DNA of 64,000 nt from NCBI GenBank assembly GCA_913063405.1, contig CAJXZB010000001.1, forward strand, positions 124,001-188,000. Reading direction: 5' to 3'. The DNA comes from an uncultured Ulvibacter sp. GTDB taxonomy: Bacteria; Bacteroidota; Bacteroidia; Flavobacteriales; Flavobacteriaceae. Under the pieces are notes generated by a model. That model was not told the DNA's origin and searched no databases. It was given only the letters and a program-made list of their open reading frames with translations. Both the position numbers and the translations under genes were made by a program. This document shows, in pieces, positions 52,374 through 60,962 of the stretch. How positions within the stretch are numbered: the stretch's first letter is position 1; the number at the start of each line of letters is the position of its first letter.

Positions 52374-53687
52374 ATGGCTAACATTATTAAAAGTCAACAG
52401 GATATTTTAACAAAATTAAATATTCATGTCTTGAATTCAATGCAAGAGGAGGCTATTTCGGTAATTACAAAGACAACAAATACAATACTTCTTTCTCCAA
52501 CAGGTTCTGGTAAAACTTTGGCTTTTCTGTTGCCAATTATAAAAACACTCGACCCAGGTTGTACAGATGTACAGGTCTTAGTTTTAGTGCCTTCACGGGA
52601 ATTGGCCATTCAGATTGAGCAAGTGGTTCGAGATATGGGATCTGGTTTTAAAGTTAATGCCGTCTATGGAGGTAGGCCCATGTCTAAAGATAAAATTGAA
52701 ATCAAGCATATTCCGGCAATTTTAATAGGAACACCTGGAAGAATTGCGGATCATTTTAGTAATGATCGATTTTCTCTGGAAAGTATAAAAACACTTGTAT
52801 TAGATGAATTTGATAAGTCGCTAGAAGTAGGTTTTGAATATGAAATGAGAAGTATTATAAACCAATTGTCAGGTTTAAATAAACGGATTTTAACCTCTGC
52901 TACCCAAGGAGTTAAAGTTCCAAATTTTGTAAGACTGGATCAACCAACTGTTATTAACTATTTAAACGAAAAAACAATCTCCAAATTAGCAATTAAAACA
53001 GTGGTGTCGCCAACCAAGAGTAAACTACAAACCTTGTTAAATTTGCTATTGCACATTGGAAACCAACAAGGAATTGTTTTCTGTAATTTAAGAGGCAGTA
53101 TTGATCTGGTAAGTAGGTTTTTAGAAAAGAACAAAATCAGTCATACTTGTTTTTCTGGTGGTATGGAGCAAAAAGATAGAGAACGGGCATTAATTAAATT
53201 TAGAAACGGTACTAGTCAAATTTTAATTGCAACAGATTTGGCCGCGAGAGGGATAGATATCCCCGAAATGAAATATATTATTCATTACGAACTTCCCTTT
53301 GCCTTAGAAGAGTTTACACATAGGAACGGTAGAACAGCCAGAGTAAATGCAAAAGGAACTGCATATGTTTTGAAGGGGGCAAACGAAAACTTGCCCGAAT
53401 TTATTAAAAACGTTAAAGGAATCGATATTTCTAATAAAGTATCTTATAAGCCACAATACTGGGAAACCTTATTTATTTCAGGCGGACGAAAAGATAAAAT
53501 TTCCAAAGGAGATATAGCAGGCCTATTTTTTAAACAAGGGGGTATTAATAAAGACCAATTAGGAACTATTGAATTAAAACAAGACTGTGCATTTGTCGCC
53601 ATTCCGTCCGCAATTGCTGATGAATTGGTGAAAAAATTAAACAATACCCGATTAAAAAAGAAAAAGGTACGTGTAACCATTCTATAA
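52374..53687 (+). CDS. DEAD-box-type helicase with DEFD motif
   Basis: A second helicase, 437 residues, cotranscribed with the first. Motifs: Walker A SPTGSGKT, PSRELAIQ, GTPGRI, motif II VLDEFDKS (Phe for Ala in DEAD), motif III TSAT, FSGGMEQKDRERAL, and HRNGRTARVN. The C-terminal 70 residues end in a basic NNTRLKKKKVRVTIL stretch. The DEFD form is common in one flavobacterial helicase group, so it is probably not inactivating. Two adjacent, divergent helicases suggest a shared substrate. Confidence 0.92.
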   Translation: MANIIKSQQDILTKLNIHVLNSMQEEAISVITKTTNTILLSPTGSGKTLAFLLPIIKTLDPGCTDVQVLVLVPSRELAIQIEQVVRDMGSGFKVNAVYGGRPMSKDKIEIKHIPAILIGTPGRIADHFSNDRFSLESIKTLVLDEFDKSLEVGFEYEMRSIINQLSGLNKRILTSATQGVKVPNFVRLDQPTVINYLNEKTISKLAIKTVVSPTKSKLQTLLNLLLHIGNQQGIVFCNLRGSIDLVSRFLEKNKISHTCFSGGMEQKDRERALIKFRNGTSQILIATDLAARGIDIPEMKYIIHYELPFALEEFTHRNGRTARVNAKGTAYVLKGANENLPEFIKNVKGIDISNKVSYKPQYWETLFISGGRKDKISKGDIAGLFFKQGGINKDQLGTIELKQDCAFVAIPSAIADELVKKLNNTRLKKKKVRVTIL

Positions 53688-53809
53688 TCTATCAAATAAA
53701 TATGGGAGGAGCGAGTTAACCACTTTTTATGCTAAACCTAAAATAGGCTTGAGGTTATCTGAGGCACTTTCACAGATTCCATATACTTTATAATAATTCC
53801 GTTTCGACA

Positions 53810-54250
53810 TTAGTTTCTGTTCTGAGATTTTTCAGGATTTACAAAGTACATATTCATTGCCCCTCTGTTTTTAACACCTAATTGGCCTCTAAACTCGAAA
53901 TCAAAGTCGTCTTTTAGTAACCAATATGTTTGCTGTGATACATTAATTTTACCAGGTTCAGAATTAGATTCCATGCGAGAGGCGATGTTAACCGTATCTC
54001 CCCAAATGTCGTAGGCAAACTTTTTTGTTCCCACTATACCTGCTACTACTGGGCCTGTACTAATACCTAACGAATTTCAAAACGTGCATTATTGTTAGTA
54101 TTCTGTTTAGACTTATTTACAAACTCAGCAATATCAATGGCTGTAAGGACCATTTTACGAGCGTGATCTGTGCTGGAGCCGTTTAAAACCTCCTGCGCAC
54201 ATATAGGCATCTCCTATCGTCTTGATTTTTTCCAAACCATAGGTTTCCAT
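53810..54250 (-). pseudogene. Remnant of a class III adenylate/guanylate cyclase gene
   Basis: Three frames join to one cyclase domain: METYGLEKIKTIGDAYMCAG, then (shifted) LNGSSTDHARKMVLTAIDIA, then (shifted, at CGTTAGG near 54075) LGISTGPVVAGIVGTKKFAY followed by DIWGDTVNIASRMES. The C-terminus is complete; all sequence before METYG is gone because the gene is joined to a thiE fragment there. Confidence 0.88.
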
Positions 54251-54459
54251 GATTTATAATGATCGTTAATAATTAATCTGGTTTGAAAATGAGATGTGAT
54301 TTCTCGAGCCGCTGTGGCTAGTTTTAAAATTTTCTCATCTGAAACATTCTTTATACGTAATTGCACTAGTTCTGCACCAGATGTACAAGCTTTTTGGATG
54401 TTATCCAGATGCTCTTTTGGAGAATTTCCCTGGGTAATATAATGTAATTTAGGTATCAT
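54251..54459 (-). pseudogene. Thiamine-phosphate synthase (thiE-like) 5' fragment
   Basis: The start MIPKLHYITQGNSPKEHLDN and the motif GAELVQLRIKNVSDEKIL, ending at RLIINDHY, match the N-terminal third of ThiE/TenI. At DHYK the sequence passes into the cyclase remnant, so the (beta/alpha)8 barrel is incomplete. A deletion fused two unrelated genes. Confidence 0.85.
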
Positions 54460-54495
54460 GGAGTCTTAGTATTAGGTCATAAATTATTGGCACCC

Positions 54496-55107
54496 CTAAG
54501 TGGTGACCATTTTAGAGTATTCCATAAAATAGGATTCAAAGCGTTTTAGTATTGGATGCATTTTTTCTGAATATAGCACATACTGGCATTTTTTAATACT
54601 TTGAGTGATCGACATAATTGCCGCATATGCTGATTTTTGAACTAAAAACTCAGCATCGTCAATGCTAAAGATCTTTAGTTGAGAGGTACTTACTCCATTC
54701 AATAAGAACAGCTTATTCATTGACCTAGGTGTGGTAATAAGAATGTCTATACCCTCAAAGATTTCTGATTTTTGCACATCAACATGAAGCTCCTCATACC
54801 CTACATATACTCGTAACGAATTATATTTAGTATATGCTAAAAAAGCATCATATAATTCCAGGGCTCTTGCCTTATTTTCAACAAGAACTACGGCCCTTGG
54901 AGTATTTCCAACTGCCTCACATTTTAGTTTTTGCAAGGTAGTAAGTATAAGTGTGGTTGTTTTTCCACTATCTTTTGAAGCGGTGCAATAGACATTGGCG
55001 CCACTTTTTATTACAGGAATGCTGCTGCTCTGAAAAGGAGTAGGTGTTATTATTTCTAGTAGCTCTAGCTTCTCTTGTATATCAGAATGTAATTTCTTAA
55101 AAGGCAT
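54496..55107 (-). CDS. Single-RecA-domain DEAD/DEAH-helicase-like protein
   Basis: A 203-residue protein covering only the first RecA domain of a DEAD-box helicase. It has TPTPFQ (Q motif), ASKDSGKTTT (a Walker A variant with Asp before Ser-Gly), TTPRSMNKLF and DDAEF in place of DEAD. It stops after YVLYSEKMHPILKRFESYFM. I recall proteins of this size and start (MxFKKLxxxIxExLExLE) as a conserved flavobacterial type, so it is probably complete and not a truncation. It cannot unwind alone and might be an RNA-binding or regulatory relative. Confidence 0.72.
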   Translation of the reverse strand: MPFKKLHSDIQEKLELLEIITPTPFQSSSIPVIKSGANVYCTASKDSGKTTTLILTTLQKLKCEAVGNTPRAVVLVENKARALELYDAFLAYTKYNSLRVYVGYEELHVDVQKSEIFEGIDILITTPRSMNKLFLLNGVSTSQLKIFSIDDAEFLVQKSAYAAIMSITQSIKKCQYVLYSEKMHPILKRFESYFMEYSKMVTT

Positions 55108-55224
55108 AGGAATTAAAGAGATAACTGTTTGGCATAGTATTTATATTAAGTATTACAAATATACTACCTGCAAATGAAATAAATGAGGGTAGTTTCTTTT
55201 TCTGTTTTAGAACAATAGAATGGT

Positions 55225-56265
55225 TTAGAACTTAGCTTCATTCTTTAATAATTTACCATTTATGGTGTCAATTTCAATAATATAAATACTGCTCTCTAGA
55301 CCTTTTAAGGATATAGCTTCACCTACATAATTACTTTTAAAAACTTCTTGTCCTAACATGTTATGAATATTAACATCATATATTTCAATATTAGATGGAT
55401 TGTTAACTGTTAAATTACCTTTTGTAGGATTCGGAGAAATAGTGATGCTGTTTATTAAAACACTATCATTATTTCCTAAAACAACTGTGTTATTTTTAGA
55501 AATTATATTTTTATGAGGATTAACCTCAATGGCCAATACCTCATACGGAATGTTTATACTAAATGATTGTCCATTATTTGTTAATTCAACCCTGTGCACC
55601 TCAGGATTTTGACCATCTCCAAACACCATAATTGAAAAGGGTGTTTCAAAAAATGAAACAGAGGAGTGTGATTGAGTTTGGTCTACTGTAAAACTAAGTT
55701 GCTGACTGGATTTATCATAGTCCCATGTTAAATGAAAACTGGGATATCCTTGACCTAGAAACCAATCATTAAAAAATTCTGTTAAATCTGTACCATTTTC
55801 ATTTTCAAAATGATTTTGTAAATCTATTGTTCTTGCATAGCCATAAGTTAAATTGGGGTCTGCCAAATAATTTTGAATTGCTTGAAAGAATATTGTCTCT
55901 CCTAATTTATAACGTAGCATATGTAATAACATGGCGTCTTTAAAATAAACCATGCCATTAAAAATACCTCCTGTAGTGGTTGTATTGGTTATAAATACCG
56001 ACCCTCCAGGGCTTGAGGTAATATTATTGATGGTTGAACCTCTCCAATTTCTAAAAGTAGTATCTCCGTCAAAATTTTCAATAACTAAGGCATTCAAATA
56101 AGTAGCAAAACCTTCGTTTAGCCAAACGTCTTCCCAATCACCACAGGTAATCTTATTTCCAAACCATTGATGTGCTAACTCATGTGCAATTATGTCACGC
56201 TCCCAACTTCCCATAAAGGACATGGTTGTATGTTCCATACAGAAGCAGGGTGTTACCGGCCTCAT
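55225..56265 (-). pseudogene. 5'-truncated M1 aminopeptidase with T9SS sorting domain
   Basis: From MEHTTMSFMGSW on, the sequence is the catalytic C-terminal half of an M1 peptidase: zinc motif HELAHQWFGN with the second Glu in WLNEGFATYLNA. A C-terminal type IX secretion sorting domain follows (ISPNPTKGNLTV ... SIYIIEIDTINGKLLKNEAKF). The conserved GGMEH exopeptidase motif is cut between GG and M, and signal peptide and N-terminal domain are missing. A short frame starting at 56265 could still be translated, but could not be secreted. Confidence 0.85.
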
Positions 56266-56535
56266 AAAACTTTGGCTAAAATAGGGCCGAGCATAGAAAA
56301 AGAGATAGTATATCTTTTTAACGAAGGAGCCAGCTGGCGCATTGGCATACTACAGTTCCTTTAAAAAATTCATCCCAAAAGTTTCTTCTACAATGCTAAT
56401 AAAACACTTTTTATGAAGCGACGACATGTCCACCGAAGCTTTTTAGCGTAGGAGAGAGAAGGGAAGCATAAACCAGAGCTCTGGCGAAGGTGAATGTGTG
56501 GAATGAATAAATAGTTTTAATTACACTGAATAGTA
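56266..56535. other. Breakpoint region with a possible coding scrap
   Basis: On the plus strand 56269-56364 reads KTLAKIGPSIEKEIVYLFNE and GASWRIGILQFL then stop, which looks protein-like but matches no family I know. The rest to 56535 has no coding character. It marks the junction that removed the 5' half of the M1 peptidase gene. Confidence 0.4.
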
Positions 56536-56543
56536 TACTTTTG
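56536..56543 (+). promoter_or_regulatory. -7 element of the intact AraC regulator gene
   Basis: TACTTTTG fits TANNTTTG and lies 19 nt before the TTG start at 56563, the same distance as in the decayed paralogue at 38063. Confidence 0.6.
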
Positions 56544-56562
56544 TATAAAAGGATAGATTTAG

Positions 56563-57426
56563 TTGAAAAAAATTCAAGAATACCATCTTCACAAAAACGA
56601 TTATTCCAAACTTCATTTTGAGGTTAAAGAAGCCGAACCTTATTTTAAAAAAAACTTTAACCATGCCATAAAAGCTCATAGGCATAGTTTTTATCAGGTT
56701 TTATGGTTTAAAAGTGCTGGAAGACATTATGTAGATTATGAAATTGTAGAACATCCGGAAAACACTATTTTTTTTATAAAAAAAAGTCAAGTACATTATT
56801 TTTGTCCCGATTCTAAAAACGAAGGCTACTTGTTTCATTTTAATGATTCCTTTATTAATAAATATGATAGTGATTCCGAAACTAAACTCAACTACTTACT
56901 CTTCACAGAAATAGGTAATGCATTTATAAATCCATCTGAATCACAATTAATAAAGTTTGAGCAACTAACCAGCCAAATTTCCGAAGAGACCTATAATAAG
57001 GATTATAATTATGTGCAGCAATCTTATTATCTATTTCAGGCTGTCTTAACTCTAATAGAACGTATTAAAAAGCAACAACATGCAATAGACTATACTATTG
57101 ATGTGGATTATGAGATTGCGATACAGTTCAAACAACTAATAGAAAAGCATATTAATGATTTTTTGAGCATTGATAATTTTAGTGAGTTGCTTGGCATTAG
57201 TTCAAAAAAATTAACAGGCATTACAAAAAAACATCTTCATAACACACCCGCTATTGTAATTCATAATAGAAAAATATTGGAAGCAAAACGGTTGTTATCA
57301 AATCATAAATTATCAATAAAAGAAGTGGCATACGATTTGGGTTTTGATCAAGCCACTTATTTCACTAAGTATTTCAAAAAGCATACAGGACTAAATCCAA
57401 AGGAATTTCAAGTACAATTACCGTAG
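56563..57426 (+). CDS. AraC-family transcriptional regulator
   Basis: A 287-residue regulator with an N-terminal cupin-like ligand domain (HRHSFYQVLWF, ENTIFFIKKSQVHYF) and a C-terminal AraC domain with two helix-turn-helix units (IDNFSELLGISSKKLTGITK, IKEVAYDLGFDQATYFTKYF) and the end GLNPKEFQ. The start codon is TTG, shared with the decayed copy at 38090. It lies immediately upstream of the DJ-1, XRE and amine-oxidase cluster and is the likely activator. Confidence 0.92.
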   Translation: MKKIQEYHLHKNDYSKLHFEVKEAEPYFKKNFNHAIKAHRHSFYQVLWFKSAGRHYVDYEIVEHPENTIFFIKKSQVHYFCPDSKNEGYLFHFNDSFINKYDSDSETKLNYLLFTEIGNAFINPSESQLIKFEQLTSQISEETYNKDYNYVQQSYYLFQAVLTLIERIKKQQHAIDYTIDVDYEIAIQFKQLIEKHINDFLSIDNFSELLGISSKKLTGITKKHLHNTPAIVIHNRKILEAKRLLSNHKLSIKEVAYDLGFDQATYFTKYFKKHTGLNPKEFQVQLP

Positions 57427-57532
57427 TTTACCATTCACTGTCTCTATTTTGCCATTTTAAGGTTCTAATCTGCTGCATCTTTGTAACAGAAATTGAAAAC
57501 AAATTAATATTAATAAATTAAAAACAAATATT

Positions 57533-58249
57533 ATGAATACAGGAAACAAACAGAAAAGAGTATTATTAGTAATGTCATCTTTTGATGAAATGGGATTGAG
57601 TGGTAAATTGACAGGAACTTGGTTTCACGAGTTAGCTGCTCCTTATTACATCTTAACTGAAGCAGGTTATGAAGTTGTATTTGCTTCTCCAAATGGAGGT
57701 CAAGCTCCAATAGATTTGCTAAGTATGAAAGCTCCTTTTACATCAGAGTATACAGAAAAGTTCTCAAAGGATGATGCAGCTTTATTTGCTGCAAAAAATA
57801 CTATGAAATTAAGAAATATTAATTATGACACATTTGATTCGATATTTTTCCCTGGAGGATATGGACTAATATGGGACTTAGCATCAGATCAGTATGCAAT
57901 TAAATTAATTAAGGACTCATATGAATCAGGGCGTCCAGTAGCAATGGTATGTCATGCTGCTGCCATTTTAAGAGATATAAAATTATCTGACGGAAAATAC
58001 TTAGTAGAAGGAGTTAATCTGACAGGATTTAAGAATAGTGAAGATGAGGAAATTGAATTATTACATCACTTATTATTCTCTCTAGAAGATGAACTAAAAG
58101 GAAGAGGTGCAAATTACATTAGCAAAGGAAACTGGGAAGCAAATGTAGTTGTTGATGGAGCATTAATGACAGGGCAAAGTCCAGCATCTGCAGCGCCTTT
58201 AGCTGAAGCTTTAGCAGAAGTTTTAAAGGGTGAACTTGTGGAAGCTTAG
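57533..58249 (+). CDS. DJ-1/PfpI-family protein, Hsp31-like
   Basis: A 238-residue class I glutamine amidotransferase-like protein. The nucleophile is Cys140 with His141 in MVCHAAAIL, a Glu in TGTWFHELA (Glu33) corresponds to the general acid, and FFPGGYG is the oxyanion strand. The size and TGxWxxELAxPY start resemble the HchA/Hsp31 and ThiJ group, which act as glyoxalase III or deglycase. It is the first gene after the AraC regulator and could be its first target, suggesting response to reactive carbonyls or electrophiles. Confidence 0.88.
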   Translation: MNTGNKQKRVLLVMSSFDEMGLSGKLTGTWFHELAAPYYILTEAGYEVVFASPNGGQAPIDLLSMKAPFTSEYTEKFSKDDAALFAAKNTMKLRNINYDTFDSIFFPGGYGLIWDLASDQYAIKLIKDSYESGRPVAMVCHAAAILRDIKLSDGKYLVEGVNLTGFKNSEDEEIELLHHLLFSLEDELKGRGANYISKGNWEANVVVDGALMTGQSPASAAPLAEALAEVLKGELVEA

Positions 58250-58265
58250 TAAGTTTAGCTTCAAA

Positions 58266-58284
58266 AAAATGAAAACTTCATTTT
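58266..58284 (+). terminator. Weak AT-rich terminator-like hairpin
   Basis: AAAATGAA and TTCATTTT form an 8-bp stem with an AAC loop ending in T4, 17 bp after the DJ-1 stop. The AT-only stem is weak. It abuts the larger inverted repeat that starts at 58285. Confidence 0.4.
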
Positions 58285-58387
58285 AATTTAAAAGGATACC
58301 CAGTTGAAGAATTTACAATAGTCATAAGTTCAAATTACATATTTTAGAAAACTGTTGTAATGATCAATTCAAGTATCCTTTTAAATT
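58285..58387. repeat. 103-bp element with perfect 15-bp terminal inverted repeats
   Basis: AATTTAAAAGGATAC (58285-58299) is exactly reverse-complemented at 58373-58387, and TTGAA/TTCAA extends the pairing inward past a 4-nt bulge. The interior has no reading frame. It may be a MITE-like element, a structured RNA or an operator pair for the XRE gene that starts 35 bp later. Confidence 0.65.
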
Positions 58388-58421
58388 ATACTTCAATGTT
58401 AGTCAGAAAAAAATTAGAAAA

Positions 58422-58616
58422 ATGGAAAGTAAAAATTTGAAAAATGATGATAATAGCAATTTTATAAAAAATCAAAGAAGAGCAAGAAAACTATCCATTT
58501 ATGAAGTTGCTTTAAGACTAAGCTTAAGTAAACAACAAGTAATAAAGTATGAAAAAGGTTTAGAACCCATACCAGATAATGTTTATAAAAAACTAAAAAA
58601 AATACTAGAATTCTGA
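58422..58616 (+). CDS. Small XRE-family helix-turn-helix protein
   Basis: A 64-residue protein consisting almost wholly of an XRE/Cro-type DNA-binding domain: FIKNQRRARKLSIYEVALRL, SKQQVIKYEKGL and PDNVYKKLKKIL, the usual five-helix plan. It lies between the inverted-repeat element and a degenerate MBL gene. It may regulate the downstream cluster or be a leftover of a lost module. Confidence 0.8.
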   Translation: MESKNLKNDDNSNFIKNQRRARKLSIYEVALRLSLSKQQVIKYEKGLEPIPDNVYKKLKKILEF

Positions 58617-58637
58617 TTCTTATCCTAATTATCAGTC

Positions 58638-58987
58638 ATTGGTAGAAAAAAATGGATAGAAGACCCTGACGTTATTGACGAACGATTTGTTACGGTAGGT
58701 ATAGAAGGAAAAGGTATTGCAATATTTACAGGATGCTCCCATGCTGGGGTTGTAAATGTATGTAAACATACAGCAGAAGTATTTAAAGATATGCATTAGT
58801 AGTTTGACTTCATTTAGTATTTCCCAATGAAAACTTAATAGATGAGACTATTGAAGAATTAAAACAATTTAATTTTAAGATTAGTATACCAGGGCATTGC
58901 ACAAGTTGGAAAGCAATAAATGAATATGGGGAATCAGTAGTAGACCCATTGGCTGTAGGAACAAGACAACAATTTAAAATAAATTAG
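58638..58987 (+). pseudogene. Remnant of an MBL-fold hydrolase gene
   Basis: The first frame reads IGRKKWIEDPDVIDERFVTV, GKGIAIFTGCSHAGVVNVCK and then stops after KDMH. A shifted frame continues ENLIDETIEELKQFNFKISI, PGHCTSWKAINEYGESVVDP and LAVGTRQQFKIN. TGCSHAGVVN and PGHCTSW are the C-terminal metal motifs of the dihydropterin-type MBL group. The first half is missing. Confidence 0.85.
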
Positions 58988-58989
58988 AT

Positions 58990-60075
58990 ATGTACGATGT
59001 AATAATCATAGGCGGGGGGTTATCAGGTTTAACAACAGCTTATCTTCTAAAAAAAAGAGGTGCCGCTGTACATGTTATAGAAGCAAATAACTATCTAGGG
59101 GGAAGAATTAAAACAATTGTAACTTCTTCTGGAGCTTCGCTAGAGATGGGAGCTACCTGGGTTTTTAATGACAGTGCATTTAAAGCATTATTAGTCGAAT
59201 TGAATATACCTCTTTACGAGCAGTACTCTAGTGGCTATGGAGTGTACGAAACAAGCTCAGAAATGAAGCCTGAAAAATTTAATACAAGTCAAATGACTGG
59301 CGGTCAAATTTATCACAAAGTGAGCGGAGGAACGTCTAAAGTGATTGATATACTAGCTAGCAAAATTGGAAAAGAGAACATTCATCTAAATACTCCTGTA
59401 AAGTCTATTGAAGACAAAGGAGGTTTTATAGAAATTAAAACAACCAATGCTGATATTTATAAGGCAAAACAAGTAATTGTAACTATTCCACCAAAGCTAC
59501 TTTCGTCTTCTGTAACATTTATTCCAGAATTGTCAGATAAAAGCAACGACGTAAGAAAGATGACCCATACCTGGATGGGAGAATCTGCCAAGTTTTCAGT
59601 TGAATACAAAACGCCCTTCTGGAGAGCTAAAAATATGGCAGGACTTGCTGTAAGTATGGCAGGCTTAGTAAGAGAGGTGCAAGATCAGGTGAATGCCGAT
59701 AATACAGCTTATGCATTGGTAGGGTTTTTAAACTTACAAAAAGCACATTATAATATGACTAAAGCTGAAAGGAAAGAAATTGTGATTAAAGACCTAATAC
59801 GTCTCTTTGGAGAAAAAGCAAAAGAGGTAATTGCTTATGAGGATCATATTTGGAATATTCAACCCTACACTTCTTCAGATTTTAATTTAAATAAAGGTCT
59901 TTTCCAACATCAGAATAATGGAGACAAAGAATTAACAAATCCACAAATGAATGAAAAATTATTTTTTGCTGGGGCAGAAACATCAGCTACCAACTCTGGG
60001 CTTATGGAAGGTGCCGTTGTCTCTGGGATTCGAGTTTATGATTTGATATCAAATTTGATCATTAAATCCGTTTAA
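58990..60075 (+). CDS. Flavin-containing amine oxidase family protein
   Basis: A FAD-dependent oxidase of 361 residues. The dinucleotide motif is IIGGGLSGLTTAYLL (6-20), followed by EANNYLGGRIKT; the C-terminal FAD contact is LFFAGAETSATNSGLMEGAVVSG (about 330-352). It is shorter than typical monoamine oxidases (430-500), because the substrate domain is trimmed. It heads a five-gene operon (gaps of 11, 0, overlap 4 and 12 bp). A decayed relative lies at 37286-38060. The amine or other substrate is unknown. Confidence 0.9.
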   Translation: MYDVIIIGGGLSGLTTAYLLKKRGAAVHVIEANNYLGGRIKTIVTSSGASLEMGATWVFNDSAFKALLVELNIPLYEQYSSGYGVYETSSEMKPEKFNTSQMTGGQIYHKVSGGTSKVIDILASKIGKENIHLNTPVKSIEDKGGFIEIKTTNADIYKAKQVIVTIPPKLLSSSVTFIPELSDKSNDVRKMTHTWMGESAKFSVEYKTPFWRAKNMAGLAVSMAGLVREVQDQVNADNTAYALVGFLNLQKAHYNMTKAERKEIVIKDLIRLFGEKAKEVIAYEDHIWNIQPYTSSDFNLNKGLFQHQNNGDKELTNPQMNEKLFFAGAETSATNSGLMEGAVVSGIRVYDLISNLIIKSV

Positions 60076-60086
60076 AAAAAGATAAT

Positions 60087-60962
60087 ATGGAAAATATACA
60101 CAATCAAGGAAATGGGTTTTATAAAAAATTTATCGATGATATTGAATACACCATTATAAGTGATGGAAAATTATACAATCCGGATGGTATGTTTGCCCAA
60201 GAAGCAACAGAAGAAGAAGTGCTAAAACAAATAAAACTAAGTGGATTAGAAGCACAAGGGAATTCAGTTCAAGTAAATGCATTGGCTATACAAAAAGGTA
60301 ATGATTTAACTTTGGTAGATACGGGAACGAATATTGCTGTAGCCGATACTGTCGGGCAATTTTTAAGTAATTTTAATAAGTCTGGTTTTAAAGTAGAAGA
60401 AGTAAACAGAGTTGTTTTAACCCATTTACACTTTGATCATTTTGGTTATTTATTTGATGCTAATGGAAAACCAACCTTCCCGAATGCAGAAATTATATTG
60501 TCAGAAACAGAATATAATTTTTGGAATGATAACAATCCAAATTTAAAGAATTTAGGAGCAGATAAAGCTACCAAAGATTTTTTTATTAGTTCTGCAAAAG
60601 AGGTTATTAAGTTTATGGGGAAAAATTATACGCTTAAAAACCCAGGAGACGAAGTAGCTCCGGGGTTACGAATACTTGCAGCACCTGGTCATACACCTGG
60701 TCACATAGCTTTGGAAAGTGAGGGTTTTATATACATTGCAGATACCGTAATTCATGAATGGCTGCACTTAACACATCCTGAATGGACTTCTGTTGTAGAT
60801 GCAGATCCTGAAAGTGCTAGAACTAGTCGAAAATATATTTTAGACAAGGCTTCTACAGATAATTTATTCGTTGCAGGCACACATCTAAATTTTCCTAGTT
60901 TTGGAAAAATGAAGCAAGCAGATCAAGGGTATAGTTGGCAACCTACCCCTTTTACTTGGTAA
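60087..60962 (+). CDS. MBL-fold metallohydrolase, lactonase-like
   Basis: A di-zinc metallo-beta-lactamase-fold hydrolase of 291 residues. Metal ligands are HLHFDHFG (HxHxDH, about 112-118), the His in APGHTPGHIAL, Asp in IADTVIHEW and the last His in GTHLNFPSFG. The NALAIQKGNDLTLVDTG start resembles AHL-lactonase and related MBL groups; the enzyme could hydrolyse lactones, esters or thioesters. Its stop codon directly abuts the ATG of the SLAC1 gene. Confidence 0.9.
   Translation: MENIHNQGNGFYKKFIDDIEYTIISDGKLYNPDGMFAQEATEEEVLKQIKLSGLEAQGNSVQVNALAIQKGNDLTLVDTGTNIAVADTVGQFLSNFNKSGFKVEEVNRVVLTHLHFDHFGYLFDANGKPTFPNAEIILSETEYNFWNDNNPNLKNLGADKATKDFFISSAKEVIKFMGKNYTLKNPGDEVAPGLRILAAPGHTPGHIALESEGFIYIADTVIHEWLHLTHPEWTSVVDADPESARTSRKYILDKASTDNLFVAGTHLNFPSFGKMKQADQGYSWQPTPFTW

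Noticed and set aside
54496-55107. Truncated DEAD-box helicase pseudogene
   Set aside because: The frame is clean, has its own start and stop, and its size matches what I recall as a conserved flavobacterial protein.
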